DNA from: Deltaproteobacteria bacterium
Lineage (GTDB): Bacteria; Desulfobacterota; Desulfobacteria; Desulfobacterales; Desulfosarcinaceae
Length of the DNA stretch: 64,000 bases
Direction: 5' to 3'
NCBI GenBank assembly: GCA_021824175.1
Contig: JAKALP010000008.1
Location: 185,603 to 249,602 of the forward strand
Below the pieces are notes generated by a model. That model had not been told where the DNA came from, searched no databases, and saw only the letters and a list, made by a program, of their open reading frames with translations. Below, piece by piece: positions 36,035 to 44,439 of this stretch (positions are counted from its first letter, which is position 1; each line of letters opens with the position of its first letter). Both the position numbers and the translations under genes were made by a program.

Positions 36035-36072
36035 AAAACCGCCGGGTTCCCAAAAGACCCGGCGGTTTTATT
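36035..36072 (+). terminator. Rho-independent terminator after usp gene
   Basis: AAAACCGCCGGGT (36035-36047) pairs with ACCCGGCGGTTTT (36057-36069) across a 9-base loop, followed by an A/T-rich end. It immediately precedes copy 2 of the dispersed hairpin element. Confidence 0.85.
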
Positions 36073-36213
36073 AGTGTTTGAACCAAAGCCCCTATTTTTC
36101 CAAGTTCAAGACGGAGGCAAAATTTTTTCCGCAGGAATACACGTAGTATTTCGAGGATTAAAAATTTGCCCCAACGCAGAAATTGGTAAAATAGGGGCTT
36201 TGGTCCACGCACT
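36073..36213. repeat. Dispersed ~142-bp hairpin element, copy 2
   Basis: This copy shares with 9306-9448 the block GCCCCTATTTTTCCAAGTTC, the core TATTTCGAGGATTAAAA and the return arm AAAATAGGGGC, with several scattered substitutions. The outer arms differ in sequence between copies but remain self-complementary (CCAAAGCCCC... with GGGGCTTTGG), as expected if pairing is preserved. It lies between convergent usp and the UPF0210 gene, whose TAG stop codon overlaps its last bases. Confidence 0.85.
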
Positions 36214-37585
36214 AATTGGTTAAGCTGTGAATGGGGGAGGGGATCAGCCCCCCGCGTCGGATAAAGAGATTCTCCCCCTGGCCATTATTGACCGCCATGA
36301 TGGTGGCTTCACCGAGCAGTCCGCCAAATTTGGCGAAATCACCTGCCTTTTTCCCCGGCACCGGGATTAGCCGAGTGGCGGTTGTCTTTTTGTTGATAAC
36401 CCCGATGGCCATCTCATCGGCCATGATGGCGGATAGGGTTTCAGCCGAAGTGTCGCCCGGCACGGCCACCATGTCCAGACCCACGGAGCAAACACTGGTC
36501 AGGGCTTCCAGCTTTTCCAAGGATAGTTGTCCGCTCCGAGCAGCCTCGGCAATATTGAGATCTTCGCTCACGGGGATAAACGCCCCGCTCAGTCCGCCCA
36601 CATTGGAGCTGGCAAAGGCGCCGCCCTTTTTTACCGCGTCGTTGAGCAGCGCCAGGGCCGCTGTGCTGCCTGGAACGCCAATGCTTTTGAGCCCCAGGCT
36701 CTGGAAGATCTCTCCCACGCTGTCGCCCACATTGGGGGTCGGTGCCAGGGACAAATCTACCACGCCAAAACGAATACCCATTTTTTCGGCCACCTCACGT
36801 CCGATCAACTCTCCCACCCGCGTCACTTTATAGGAGGTGCGTTTGATCAGCTCGGAAATTTGCTGCAGATCCATGGTGGGGTTTTCAGCAACGGCGCGAT
36901 CAATGGCTTTCTTTACCACGCCCGGCCCGCTCACCCCCACATTGATCACGGCATCCGCTTCACCCACACCCAAGTAGGCGCCAGCCATAAAAGGGATATC
37001 CTGGGGGATATTGGCAAACACACATAGCTTGGCGCAGGCAAGCCCGTCTTGGGCGGCGCTTAACTGGGCCGCCGCTTTGATTTGACGCCCCAGCAATAAA
37101 ACCGCATCCATATTGATGCCGGCCCGGGTGGAGGCCACATTGATGGAGGCGCACACCCGCTGCGTACTGGCCAGAGCTTGGGGCAGGGCCTCAATCAGAG
37201 CTCGATCTCCCACGGCCATGCCTTTTTCCACCAATGCCGAAAAGCCGCCGATAAAATCGACCTGAACCGTCTGGGCCGCGCGGTCCAGGGTTTGGGCAAT
37301 GGTTGTCATTTCATCACTGTTGAAAGGAGCCGCCGCCACGGCGATGGGGCTGACGGAAACCCGCTTATTCACCACGGGGATGCCATATTTTTCCCCGATT
37401 TGATCGCACAACGTAACCAAATTCTCAGCTTTGCGGGCGATGCGGTCATAGATTTTGGCGTTGAAACGTTTAATATCGTCGCTGGCACAATCCAGCAGAC
37501 TAAGTCCCAGGGTGACGGTGCGCAGATCCAGATGTTCGTTGCGCAACATATCCAAAACAGAGAGAACCTCACGATTGGTGAGCAT
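36212..37585 (-). CDS. UPF0210 (PFL) family protein
   Basis: The 457-residue protein matches UPF0210/DUF711: TVTLGLSLLDCASDDI near the start, NKRVSVSPIAVAAAPF, GVSGPGVVKKAID, RVGELIGREVAEKMGI and GVPGDTSAETLSA-type segments (VAVPGDTSAETLS). The fold resembles a glycyl-radical-related barrel, but no biochemical activity is established. GAGGAG precedes the ATG. The gene follows a two-ACT-domain protein by 15 bases; this pairing is conserved in many bacteria, and the ACT protein may regulate it. Its stop codon lies inside the hairpin element. Confidence 0.92.
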   Translation of the reverse strand: MLTNREVLSVLDMLRNEHLDLRTVTLGLSLLDCASDDIKRFNAKIYDRIARKAENLVTLCDQIGEKYGIPVVNKRVSVSPIAVAAAPFNSDEMTTIAQTLDRAAQTVQVDFIGGFSALVEKGMAVGDRALIEALPQALASTQRVCASINVASTRAGINMDAVLLLGRQIKAAAQLSAAQDGLACAKLCVFANIPQDIPFMAGAYLGVGEADAVINVGVSGPGVVKKAIDRAVAENPTMDLQQISELIKRTSYKVTRVGELIGREVAEKMGIRFGVVDLSLAPTPNVGDSVGEIFQSLGLKSIGVPGSTAALALLNDAVKKGGAFASSNVGGLSGAFIPVSEDLNIAEAARSGQLSLEKLEALTSVCSVGLDMVAVPGDTSAETLSAIMADEMAIGVINKKTTATRLIPVPGKKAGDFAKFGGLLGEATIMAVNNGQGENLFIRRGGLIPSPIHSLTN

Positions 37586-37600
37586 ATGAAACTCTCCTCG

Positions 37601-38155
37601 CTAAACCCGATTAACGGCTTCAAAAATATTTTTGTGCTGAATGCTGACATCCAGATTCAATTGCCGGCATTTGCCCTTGAGGGTATCACGCAGCTTTTGC
37701 TGATCGATGTCGTTGGGGATATCCACTTCATAGATCATATAGTTGCTGCCCGGCGCATCACCGCCGCGAAACGCGGCTTGCAGCTGGGTGACATTGACAT
37801 TGAAATCCGCCAATACTCTGGTGACCTGAGCCACAAGCCCTTTTTGATCAGGGCCAAATGTGGTGATCACAAAGGATTGGCAAGCGCTCTGGGTCCATTT
37901 GGGAGGATTTCCCTCCAATTCACGGACATGAAACTGCATATTTAAGGCGCTGGTCGTTTTGTTCAAAATGGCCACCAGTGCCTGGGGATCGCTTTTTTCA
38001 GGACCCGCTACGATAAAGATGGATGAAAACTCACCTTGCAGAATAGTTTGACTCACATCTTCGATATTAAACCCTTGCTCGAACAATACCTGCGTCACCG
38101 CGGCGATAATGCCCGGCCGGTCCTGGCCCAAAACCGAAATGCTGAACTTTTTCAT
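37601..38155 (-). CDS. Two-ACT-domain regulatory protein (GcvR-like)
   Basis: The 184-residue protein consists of two ACT domains: the first at about 1-75 (FSISVLGQDRPGIIAAVTQV; VSQTILQGEFSSIFIV) and the second at about 95-175 (ITTFGPDQKGLVAQVTRVLA). ACT domains bind amino acids and control partner enzymes. Members of this group accompany UPF0210 proteins, as here. GGAG precedes the ATG at 38155; an upstream in-frame start at 38170 is less well supported. The ligand is unknown. Confidence 0.9.
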   Translation of the reverse strand: MKKFSISVLGQDRPGIIAAVTQVLFEQGFNIEDVSQTILQGEFSSIFIVAGPEKSDPQALVAILNKTTSALNMQFHVRELEGNPPKWTQSACQSFVITTFGPDQKGLVAQVTRVLADFNVNVTQLQAAFRGGDAPGSNYMIYEVDIPNDIDQQKLRDTLKGKCRQLNLDVSIQHKNIFEAVNRV

Positions 38156-38203
38156 TGGTTTTTGCTCCAATGGGGGTGAAGCGTCCTGCGGAAATAGGGA
38201 TAT

Positions 38204-38253
38204 TTGACAGGCATTACAAGAGCCTATATGGATGAAATCCCCAAGCCTGTCAA
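38204..38253. promoter_or_regulatory. Candidate face-to-face promoter pair with inverted TTGACAGGC
   Basis: A perfect 9-base inverted repeat, TTGACAGGC (38204-38212) and GCCTGTCAA (38245-38253), places a perfect -35 box TTGACA on each strand, facing each other over a shared AT-containing region (TATATG 38225-38230). An extended -10 TGATATACT follows at 38264-38272 on the plus strand. The arrangement suits divergent expression of the ACT gene and the DHH-CBS gene, or an operator. It is unproven. Confidence 0.4.
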
Positions 38254-38325
38254 TCGGGTTTCATGATATACTGTACGCTACGTTGGGAACGTCCGAGTAA
38301 AAAGATAATGAATTAGGAAATGATT

Positions 38326-39663
38326 ATGTCGCCCTTGCACTGCATTGCAAATCAGCCTGAAATGGAAACGATCATTACTACCCACAAAAATACCGACTTT
38401 GACGCCATCGCCTCAATGGTGGCAGCGACACTGCTTTATCCCGAGGCCAAACCATTGCTCCCCAAACCGGTCAACCCCAATGTCAAAGCCTTTCTATCAT
38501 TGCATAAGGATATCTTCCCCTGGCTGGATAAACCTGCGCCAAATCCTGAAGCGGCCGAGCGTCTGGTGATCGTTGATACGGCCCAATGGGAACGCCTGAC
38601 CGGCATGGCCACCTTTCGCAAGCACCACGACCTTGAAATACTGCTCTGGGACCACCACACCCAGCCCGCCACCATTCACGCTTCATGGATGTGCCAAGCG
38701 GCTGTGGGAGCCAATATCACGCTGATGATGCGTTGTCTTAAGGCCGAGAAGATCAGTCTGAGCCCCATCCAAGCCACCCTTTTTCTGGCCGGGCTTTACG
38801 AAGATACAGGCCAGCTCACCTTCACCAACACCACGGCCGAGGATGCTTACGCCGCGGCCTATTTATTAGAGCATGGTGCTGACCTTAAAATTCTGAGCAG
38901 CTTTTTGCGTCCTGCTTACGGCGAAAAGCAGAAGAACATTCTCTTCGAAATGTTGAAACACGCCCGGCGGGAGAAAATCAACGGCCACGCCATTAGTATC
39001 AGCCGGCTGGCCGTGGAGGGCCATATTGACAGCCTGGCGCTGGTCGTGGGCATGTACCGGGACATCATGAACGTGGATGCGGCCTTTGGCATTTTCTGCA
39101 TTCCCGATGATGATCGCTGCATGGTTATCGGCCGCAGTGATGTGGAAGATCTCAATATCGGAGACATCATGCGCGGCCTGGGCGGTGGAGGACACCCTGG
39201 CGCCGGCTCAGCCATGTTGCGCCAGGTTAACCCCGATGTCGTTTCCGAGATGATCTGCGGTTTGATCTCAGGCAACCAGCAGTCGTCGGTTCAGATCAGC
39301 GATCTGATGTCTTTCCCCGTGCATACCATCAGTCCCGATGCCACCATGGAAGAAGCAGCCAAGATCATGCGGGTGAAAGGATGCACCGGCCTGCCCGTGG
39401 CCGAAGATGACAAGCTGTTGGGAATGATCTCGCGCCGCGATTTTGTTAAGGTGCGCAAAGATGCTCAGCTTCAAAAGCCCGTGAAAGCCTTTATGCGCCA
39501 GCCGGTTATGACCATTGACCCAGGTAAAAGTCCCCTGCAAGCCGCCCGCATCATGATCCGCCAGGATATCGGCCGATTGCCGGTAGTAGAAGACGGACGA
39601 CTGATCGGAATTGTGACGCGATCGGATGTGATGTGCTACTTCTACGATCTTCTGCCGGAGTAG
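38326..39663 (+). CDS. DHH/DHHA1 phosphoesterase with two CBS domains
   Basis: The protein of about 445 residues has a DHH domain (TIITTHKNTDFDAIASMVAA; LLWDHH), a DHHA1 domain with GGGGHPGAGSAM, and a C-terminal pair of CBS domains (SDLMSFPVHTISPDATMEEA; AFMRQPVMTIDPGKSPLQAA). Related proteins with an added nucleotidyltransferase domain mature tRNA 3' ends; here that domain is absent, so it is probably a phosphoesterase of the NrnA/manganese pyrophosphatase superfamily regulated by nucleotide binding to the CBS pair. The ATG at 38326 lies seven bases from AGGA. It ends in the tandem repeat before oleD. Confidence 0.9.
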   Translation: MSPLHCIANQPEMETIITTHKNTDFDAIASMVAATLLYPEAKPLLPKPVNPNVKAFLSLHKDIFPWLDKPAPNPEAAERLVIVDTAQWERLTGMATFRKHHDLEILLWDHHTQPATIHASWMCQAAVGANITLMMRCLKAEKISLSPIQATLFLAGLYEDTGQLTFTNTTAEDAYAAAYLLEHGADLKILSSFLRPAYGEKQKNILFEMLKHARREKINGHAISISRLAVEGHIDSLALVVGMYRDIMNVDAAFGIFCIPDDDRCMVIGRSDVEDLNIGDIMRGLGGGGHPGAGSAMLRQVNPDVVSEMICGLISGNQQSSVQISDLMSFPVHTISPDATMEEAAKIMRVKGCTGLPVAEDDKLLGMISRRDFVKVRKDAQLQKPVKAFMRQPVMTIDPGKSPLQAARIMIRQDIGRLPVVEDGRLIGIVTRSDVMCYFYDLLPE

Positions 39664-39711
39664 CGTTGATACGTTGATTGTTTGATTCGTTGATTGGTTG
39701 ATTGGTTAAGT
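39664..39711. repeat. 8-base tandem repeat (N)GTTGATT
   Basis: Directly after the stop codon there are six imperfect units: CGTTGATA, CGTTGATT, GTTTGATT, CGTTGATT, GGTTGATT, GGTTAAGT. About 30 bases later, near 39750-39775, complementary CAACT/TCAA segments occur, so the region could pair into a stem between the convergent DHH-CBS and oleD genes. Confidence 0.75.
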
Positions 39712-39764
39712 GGCAGCTTGGGGAGTTGCTGCGAGAGAGTTCTTAGCCTTAATTAGTCAACTAC

Positions 39765-40775
39765 TCAACTATTTGACCCATCAATTTTTTCCAGCCATTC
39801 TGCCAATCTCCGCAAACCTTCTTCAGTCGAGACGATGGGCGCATATCCCAAGTCCTTTTTAACAGCAGAGATATTGAACCAGTGGGCTTTGGCCATGGCG
39901 TTGGCCTGGAAGCGGGTGAGGGGTGGTTCGGAGGGGATGCGAAGCAGGCGGTACATGCCCTCTAAAAGAGCGGCGATAACGCGGGCTGAACGTGGAGAAA
40001 TTTTTCGGGTAACGGGCGGCAAACCGCCAGCCGCTAAAATCTGATTGAGCATCTGGCCAAATGCGATGGGCTGGTCCTGGCTGATGAAGTAAACCCGTCC
40101 CGAAAGTGATGGATTTTCTTTGAGGCGTTGTTCGGCTAAAATGTGTGCCCAGGCGGCGTTGTCCACGTAGATGGTGTCCACCAGGTTGCGTCCGTCGCCG
40201 ATCAGACGCAACCGTTTGGCTCGGGAGAGAATGCGTTCCACCAGATGAAAGCCCAGGGGGCCCCAGATGAGATGGGGTCGCAATGCAATGGCTGGCAATC
40301 CTTCGCGTGCGGCCGCCAGCACGGCTTGTTCCGCCAAAGCCTTGGTTTCCGGATACGGCCCTTCGAAGCGGGCCGGGTAGGGCAGGGACTCATCCCCGCC
40401 TTCAATGTCGCGGCCGTCGAAAATCACGCTGGGAGAGCTGGTGAAGATCAGACGTGAAACCCCGTTTTCCTTACATGCCTGGATGACATTGATCGTCCCC
40501 AAAGTATTGGCCCGGTAGTACTCTTCATAAGGCCCCCAAGTTCCGAACTTGGCAGCCACATGAAATACCGCCTCCACATTGCGGCAGGCTTGATTCAGGG
40601 CGTTGATGTCGTTCAAGTCGGTTGCAAAATGCTCCACCCCCAGCCGTTCCAATTCAGGGTAGCGGCCTCTGGAAACCGTACGTACCATTTCACCGCGCGC
40701 CAGCAGCATGCGCACAATGGCGCTGCCCAGAAAACCGGCGCCACCGGTGACTAGTACTATCCTATCCGCGGGCAT
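39765..40775 (-). CDS. oleD: OleD-type 2-alkyl-3-oxoalkanoate reductase
   Basis: The 336-residue extended short-chain dehydrogenase has VTGGAGFLGSAIVRML at the start and the catalytic YPETK (YxxxK). Its 3-beta-HSD-like character and place after oleC identify it as OleD, which reduces the 2-alkyl-3-ketoacid made by OleA to the 2-alkyl-3-hydroxyacid with NADPH. The TTG-based start at 40808 overlaps oleC; the ATG at 40775 follows GGAG of the oleC end and leaves 8 bases between genes. It is the last gene of the operon. Confidence 0.85.
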   Translation of the reverse strand: MPADRIVLVTGGAGFLGSAIVRMLLARGEMVRTVSRGRYPELERLGVEHFATDLNDINALNQACRNVEAVFHVAAKFGTWGPYEEYYRANTLGTINVIQACKENGVSRLIFTSSPSVIFDGRDIEGGDESLPYPARFEGPYPETKALAEQAVLAAAREGLPAIALRPHLIWGPLGFHLVERILSRAKRLRLIGDGRNLVDTIYVDNAAWAHILAEQRLKENPSLSGRVYFISQDQPIAFGQMLNQILAAGGLPPVTRKISPRSARVIAALLEGMYRLLRIPSEPPLTRFQANAMAKAHWFNISAVKKDLGYAPIVSTEEGLRRLAEWLEKIDGSNS

Positions 40776-40783
40776 GGTCTGCT

Positions 40784-42490
40784 TTACTCCAATTTCTCGG
40801 CGGCCCAAACCGCAAGCTGCTCTCGGAAAATTTTGGCGTTATGGCGGATATCCACGGGAAAACCGGGGTGAAGGAAAATAGTGTCGATCTTCTCCGTGAG
40901 CACATGCTCCTTGGCCAAAGCCAGCAATTCTTCGATCAATTTGGACTTTTTATACTTTCGATGGGATGATTCCAGCTCAATGCAAATGACCGGTTGTTGT
41001 CGCGGCGGAGTGCCAATGCCCACCAGGGCGCTGCGATAGACGGCTGGATGGTTGTTGAAAATAGCTTCACACGGGATGGTGAACAAAGTGCCGTGCGGGG
41101 TGATGACCCGGTGGCTTTTTCGGCCGCAGTACCATAACCGGCCCTTGTTATCCAGCCAGCCCACATCTCCCATGCGGTGCCAAATCTCTTGTCCTTCACG
41201 AATTTTGGATAGGGAGTCTTCAATGGGCCGGTCGAAGTAGCCTTTGGTGACAATATCGCCTTTGACGCAGATCTCGCCGATTTCTCCATCGGGTACGCTC
41301 AAGTCCTCGCTCCAATGGTCTACCCCCAGGTCTCCAATTTTGATGATGCGCAGTTCAATTTCTTTGATCGGCCGGCCCACGCACATGCCATATCCTTTTT
41401 GGGTCAGAGGGGCTGTTTCGGTCAGAATCTCCTTGCTGCCGAAGGAGGAGATAGGCATGGCCTCCGTGGCGCCATAGCCGGTATGAATTTCGGCATCTTC
41501 TTCCAGCATGGTAGCAAAAAGGGAGATCGTTGCCGGTGCGATGGGGGCCCCTGAGCTGATCACGCGTTTCAGGGACGGCAGCTTGATGTTGTTGGCTTTG
41601 CCATAGCGCCCCACTCGATTGAGAAGCGCTGGCGAGGCAAACATGTTGGTGACTCCCTGGTTGAGAACGGCTTCAACAATTTTGCGCGGGTCCACATGGG
41701 CCGGCCGCGTGGGGTCCATGTCGGGAATGATGGCCGTCATGCCCAGGGCCGCATCGAACAGGGAGAATAGGGGAAAAGTGGGTAGATCTATTTCGTCAGG
41801 CGAGATGCCGAATTGGGATTTTATCATTCGTACTTGGGCATCGAACACACCATGCGTGTAGACGGCGCCTTTGGCCGCGCCGGTGCTGCCGGTGGTAAAC
41901 AAGATGCCGGCCATATCCTCTTTGATTGTGTTGGCGATGGGGTAGGGTTGCCAGGGCAGGTGCCGAATATCTTTGATGGTCAAGCCCCGCCAGAACCAAC
42001 GCCTTCCGATGGTAATATGGGTTTTTACTCCTGAAAAGAATTTGGGCTGCAAGACCCGCAATACATGGGCTTCCGGGACACCGATCAAGGCCTGGGCACG
42101 GCTCTCTTTGAGGCAGGCGAGCATGCGTTTGACGCCCATGCCCGGATCGACCATCACGAAAACCGCGCCTACCTTGAGCATGGCGTAGGTGAGGGCAAAA
42201 AGCTCCAGGCTGGGGCGGACCATTAATATGGTGCGGGTGCCGCGTTTGATGCCGGCGGCCTCCAGGCCATGGGCAAAACAGTCTGATTCGCGGTCGAGTT
42301 GTCTAAAGGTGAGATGACTGTAAGCCACGCGGCCGTGATGATCACGTGCCGCCGGAAAGACCACGGCCCGGCGATAGGGTTGGATGCGGGCAATGGTTCT
42401 CAGGCGCTTGGCCACATTCACATTTTCTTTCAAAGGCGTTTCATCGCCGCGAGAATCCATCGAATTTGTCATGGCAGGCTCAATTCCCAT
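40784..42490 (-). CDS. oleC: OleC-type beta-lactone synthetase
   Basis: The 568-residue adenylate-forming enzyme has the P-loop ILFTTGSTGAAKGAVYTHG, GYGATEAMPISS, and the C-terminal hinge region WHRMGDVGWLDNKGRLWYCG. OleC converts the 2-alkyl-3-hydroxyacid to a cis-beta-lactone with ATP. The ordinary reading of such a gene would be a fatty-acyl-CoA ligase, but the oleA-B-C-D context makes OleC the better call. The ATG at 42490 overlaps the end of oleB by 11 bases; an in-frame ATG at 42472 is possible. Confidence 0.88.
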   Translation of the reverse strand: MGIEPAMTNSMDSRGDETPLKENVNVAKRLRTIARIQPYRRAVVFPAARDHHGRVAYSHLTFRQLDRESDCFAHGLEAAGIKRGTRTILMVRPSLELFALTYAMLKVGAVFVMVDPGMGVKRMLACLKESRAQALIGVPEAHVLRVLQPKFFSGVKTHITIGRRWFWRGLTIKDIRHLPWQPYPIANTIKEDMAGILFTTGSTGAAKGAVYTHGVFDAQVRMIKSQFGISPDEIDLPTFPLFSLFDAALGMTAIIPDMDPTRPAHVDPRKIVEAVLNQGVTNMFASPALLNRVGRYGKANNIKLPSLKRVISSGAPIAPATISLFATMLEEDAEIHTGYGATEAMPISSFGSKEILTETAPLTQKGYGMCVGRPIKEIELRIIKIGDLGVDHWSEDLSVPDGEIGEICVKGDIVTKGYFDRPIEDSLSKIREGQEIWHRMGDVGWLDNKGRLWYCGRKSHRVITPHGTLFTIPCEAIFNNHPAVYRSALVGIGTPPRQQPVICIELESSHRKYKKSKLIEELLALAKEHVLTEKIDTIFLHPGFPVDIRHNAKIFREQLAVWAAEKLE

Positions 42491-43382
42491 TGGCTGTGGG
42501 TTGATTCAAAAAGTTTTGAATAATACCGGCAATCTTTTCCGGTGCATCTTCCAATAAATAGTGGCCCGCTTCGGTCAGCCAGTGACTTTGGGCATGGGGA
42601 ATTCTTCTGCGGAATTCTTCAAAATAGCCACGGTCAAAGACAAAGTCATGAGCGCCCCAAATGAGCAGAGTTGGTCTGGCACAAATTCTTTCCAGATGTT
42701 GCTGTACTTCTGCCACAATACTTCCACTGGGATCATCAGGCGTCAAAGGAATATCTTGGACAAACTTCAAGGTGGCCAGCCGGTGTTGGGGACTGCCATA
42801 GGGAGCGATCAAGCCCTTTTTGACATCTGCTGACAGTTTTTGTCTGGGCGCCATGTAGAGTGCTACCCTGGCAAACAAATTCAAATGCAGCACGGCCCAA
42901 TCCATGATGGGGTTAGGGGTGCGCAGAAGCTTCAATCGAATCGGAATGGCTTTGCCGTTGGGAGGAAAGAAACCGGCAGTATTGGTAATGATCAAGCGCT
43001 TCACTTGATCGAGATGACGCAAAGCCCACCCCAGGCCGATCATGCCGCCCCAATCGTGGACGATCAGCGTCACCGGGCGATCTAATTTTAAGTGTTCCAT
43101 TAAGGCGGATAAATCATTGATGCGGCTCTTGAGCCGGAAATCGTACTGACGGGCATTGGGTTTATCTGACAGACCACAGCCAATATGGTCGGGTACGATC
43201 ACCCGGTAATGACCCCTAAAGGTTTGGACTAAATGGCGGAAGTAGAAAGACCAAGTTGGGTTGCCATGGATCATGAGCAAGGGATCGCCTTTGCCTTCAT
43301 CCAGGTAGTGGTAGCGCAGCCCATTGATGGTCACGTAGTTGGACCTGAATGGGTAGAGATGCGTGAAGTCTGCGGTAGTCAT
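42480..43382 (-). CDS. oleB: OleB-type beta-lactone decarboxylase (alpha/beta hydrolase)
   Basis: The 300-residue protein is of the haloalkane dehalogenase-like hydrolase family: MIHGNPTWSFYFRHL, PDHIGCGLSDKP, the nucleophile Asp in LIVHDWGGMIG, acidic residue in WGAHDFVFD, and catalytic His in EAGHYLLED. The Asp nucleophile fits OleB, which decarboxylates beta-lactones to long-chain cis-olefins. The ATG at 43382 shares bases with the oleA stop (TAATG), and AGGA lies upstream, so translation is coupled. A start at 43409 within oleA is less likely. Confidence 0.88.
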   Translation of the reverse strand: MTTADFTHLYPFRSNYVTINGLRYHYLDEGKGDPLLMIHGNPTWSFYFRHLVQTFRGHYRVIVPDHIGCGLSDKPNARQYDFRLKSRINDLSALMEHLKLDRPVTLIVHDWGGMIGLGWALRHLDQVKRLIITNTAGFFPPNGKAIPIRLKLLRTPNPIMDWAVLHLNLFARVALYMAPRQKLSADVKKGLIAPYGSPQHRLATLKFVQDIPLTPDDPSGSIVAEVQQHLERICARPTLLIWGAHDFVFDRGYFEEFRRRIPHAQSHWLTEAGHYLLEDAPEKIAGIIQNFLNQPTANGN

Positions 43383-44422
43383 TACCACTCTATTCCTAAT
43401 ATCATGCAATTGAGCCCGCTGCCGATTCCCAAAAAGCCAACCATGTCTCCGGTTTGCAGAAATTGGCGTTCGGTCGCGATGGCCGCGGATATGGGCAGGG
43501 AGACCGTGCCGATATTGCCGAGATAGCGAAAGGTAGTAAAGTCCTTAGATTCGTCAATACCGATGGATGCAAGAATGGCCTTTTGATGGGCTGATCCCAC
43601 CTGGTGGCAGATCACTTTATCGGGCTTATCCACAGACCAATTCAGCTCTTGTCTGAAGGCTTTGAAAGTTTCAATGCCCAGAGCCACGCCGTGCTTGAGC
43701 ACTCCAACCGCGTCTGTGCGCATGACCAGGGGGCGGCTGGCTGGAATGCCGGTGTCGGGTCCCCAGGTGCACAAACCATGGTGCTGCGCCGCGCTCCGGC
43801 AAACTCCTCCCAAAAATCGATGGCCGCTTATATGCATGGAAGTATTGCACAACACAACGGCCACAGCCCCCGAACCACCGGTGAGTGTAGCAATCGTCTC
43901 TTTAAATACTTCCATGTCCTTGGTTTCCAAAAGCTTCTGGATCATCATCTCCACGATTTGGCGGGCCGATTCGCAAGAAACCACAATGCCGGCATGGATC
44001 TGACCCAGCTCAATGGCATTGGCGATTTGCACCATGCCGTTTAATACTCCCAGACAGGCGTTGGAGACGTCGTAGATTTGTGTGTCCGCGACTAGGCCCA
44101 AACCGTGGGCCACGGCGCATCCAGTGGCGGGCTCCAGGTTTTCGCGGCATACACCGCCGTAAATCAGCATGCCGATGTCATGAGGGCTGATTCCGGAAGC
44201 CGCCAGGGCCTTGCGGCCGGCCTGGATGGCGCCCTCAGACAGTTTGAAATCAATGTCCCAGAAGCGCCGCTCGGCGATTCCGGTTAACGCTTCCAGTTGA
44301 CCCGGTTGCAGGCGTAACGTTTCATACACCGGTTTTAACCGTTTTTCCAAATCGTCGGAGGTGATCACATTGGGAGCCAGCTCATAGCCAAAGCCGGCGA
44401 TATTTACTTTTGCGTAGCGCAT
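43382..44422 (-). CDS. oleA: OleA-type thiolase (head-to-head acyl-CoA condensing enzyme)
   Basis: The 346-residue KAS III-like thiolase has the OleA features: the Glu in RENLEPATG, the catalytic Cys in VSNACLGVLNG, HQVGSAH and Asn in YLGNIGTVSLP. OleA joins two fatty acyl-CoA molecules by a non-decarboxylative Claisen condensation to a 2-alkyl-3-ketoacid. It begins 17 bases after the pfaC stop and ends in TAATG with oleB. In pfa context the likely donor is a polyunsaturated acyl chain, which is inference. Cytoplasmic; no membrane segment. Confidence 0.92.
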   Translation of the reverse strand: MRYAKVNIAGFGYELAPNVITSDDLEKRLKPVYETLRLQPGQLEALTGIAERRFWDIDFKLSEGAIQAGRKALAASGISPHDIGMLIYGGVCRENLEPATGCAVAHGLGLVADTQIYDVSNACLGVLNGMVQIANAIELGQIHAGIVVSCESARQIVEMMIQKLLETKDMEVFKETIATLTGGSGAVAVVLCNTSMHISGHRFLGGVCRSAAQHHGLCTWGPDTGIPASRPLVMRTDAVGVLKHGVALGIETFKAFRQELNWSVDKPDKVICHQVGSAHQKAILASIGIDESKDFTTFRYLGNIGTVSLPISAAIATERQFLQTGDMVGFLGIGSGLNCMILGIEW

Positions 44423-44439
44423 ATGCTTCAGTTCTTCAG

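Noticed and set aside
39664..39711. CRISPR array
   Set aside because: Units are 8 bases, contiguous and imperfect, without spacers and without cas genes.
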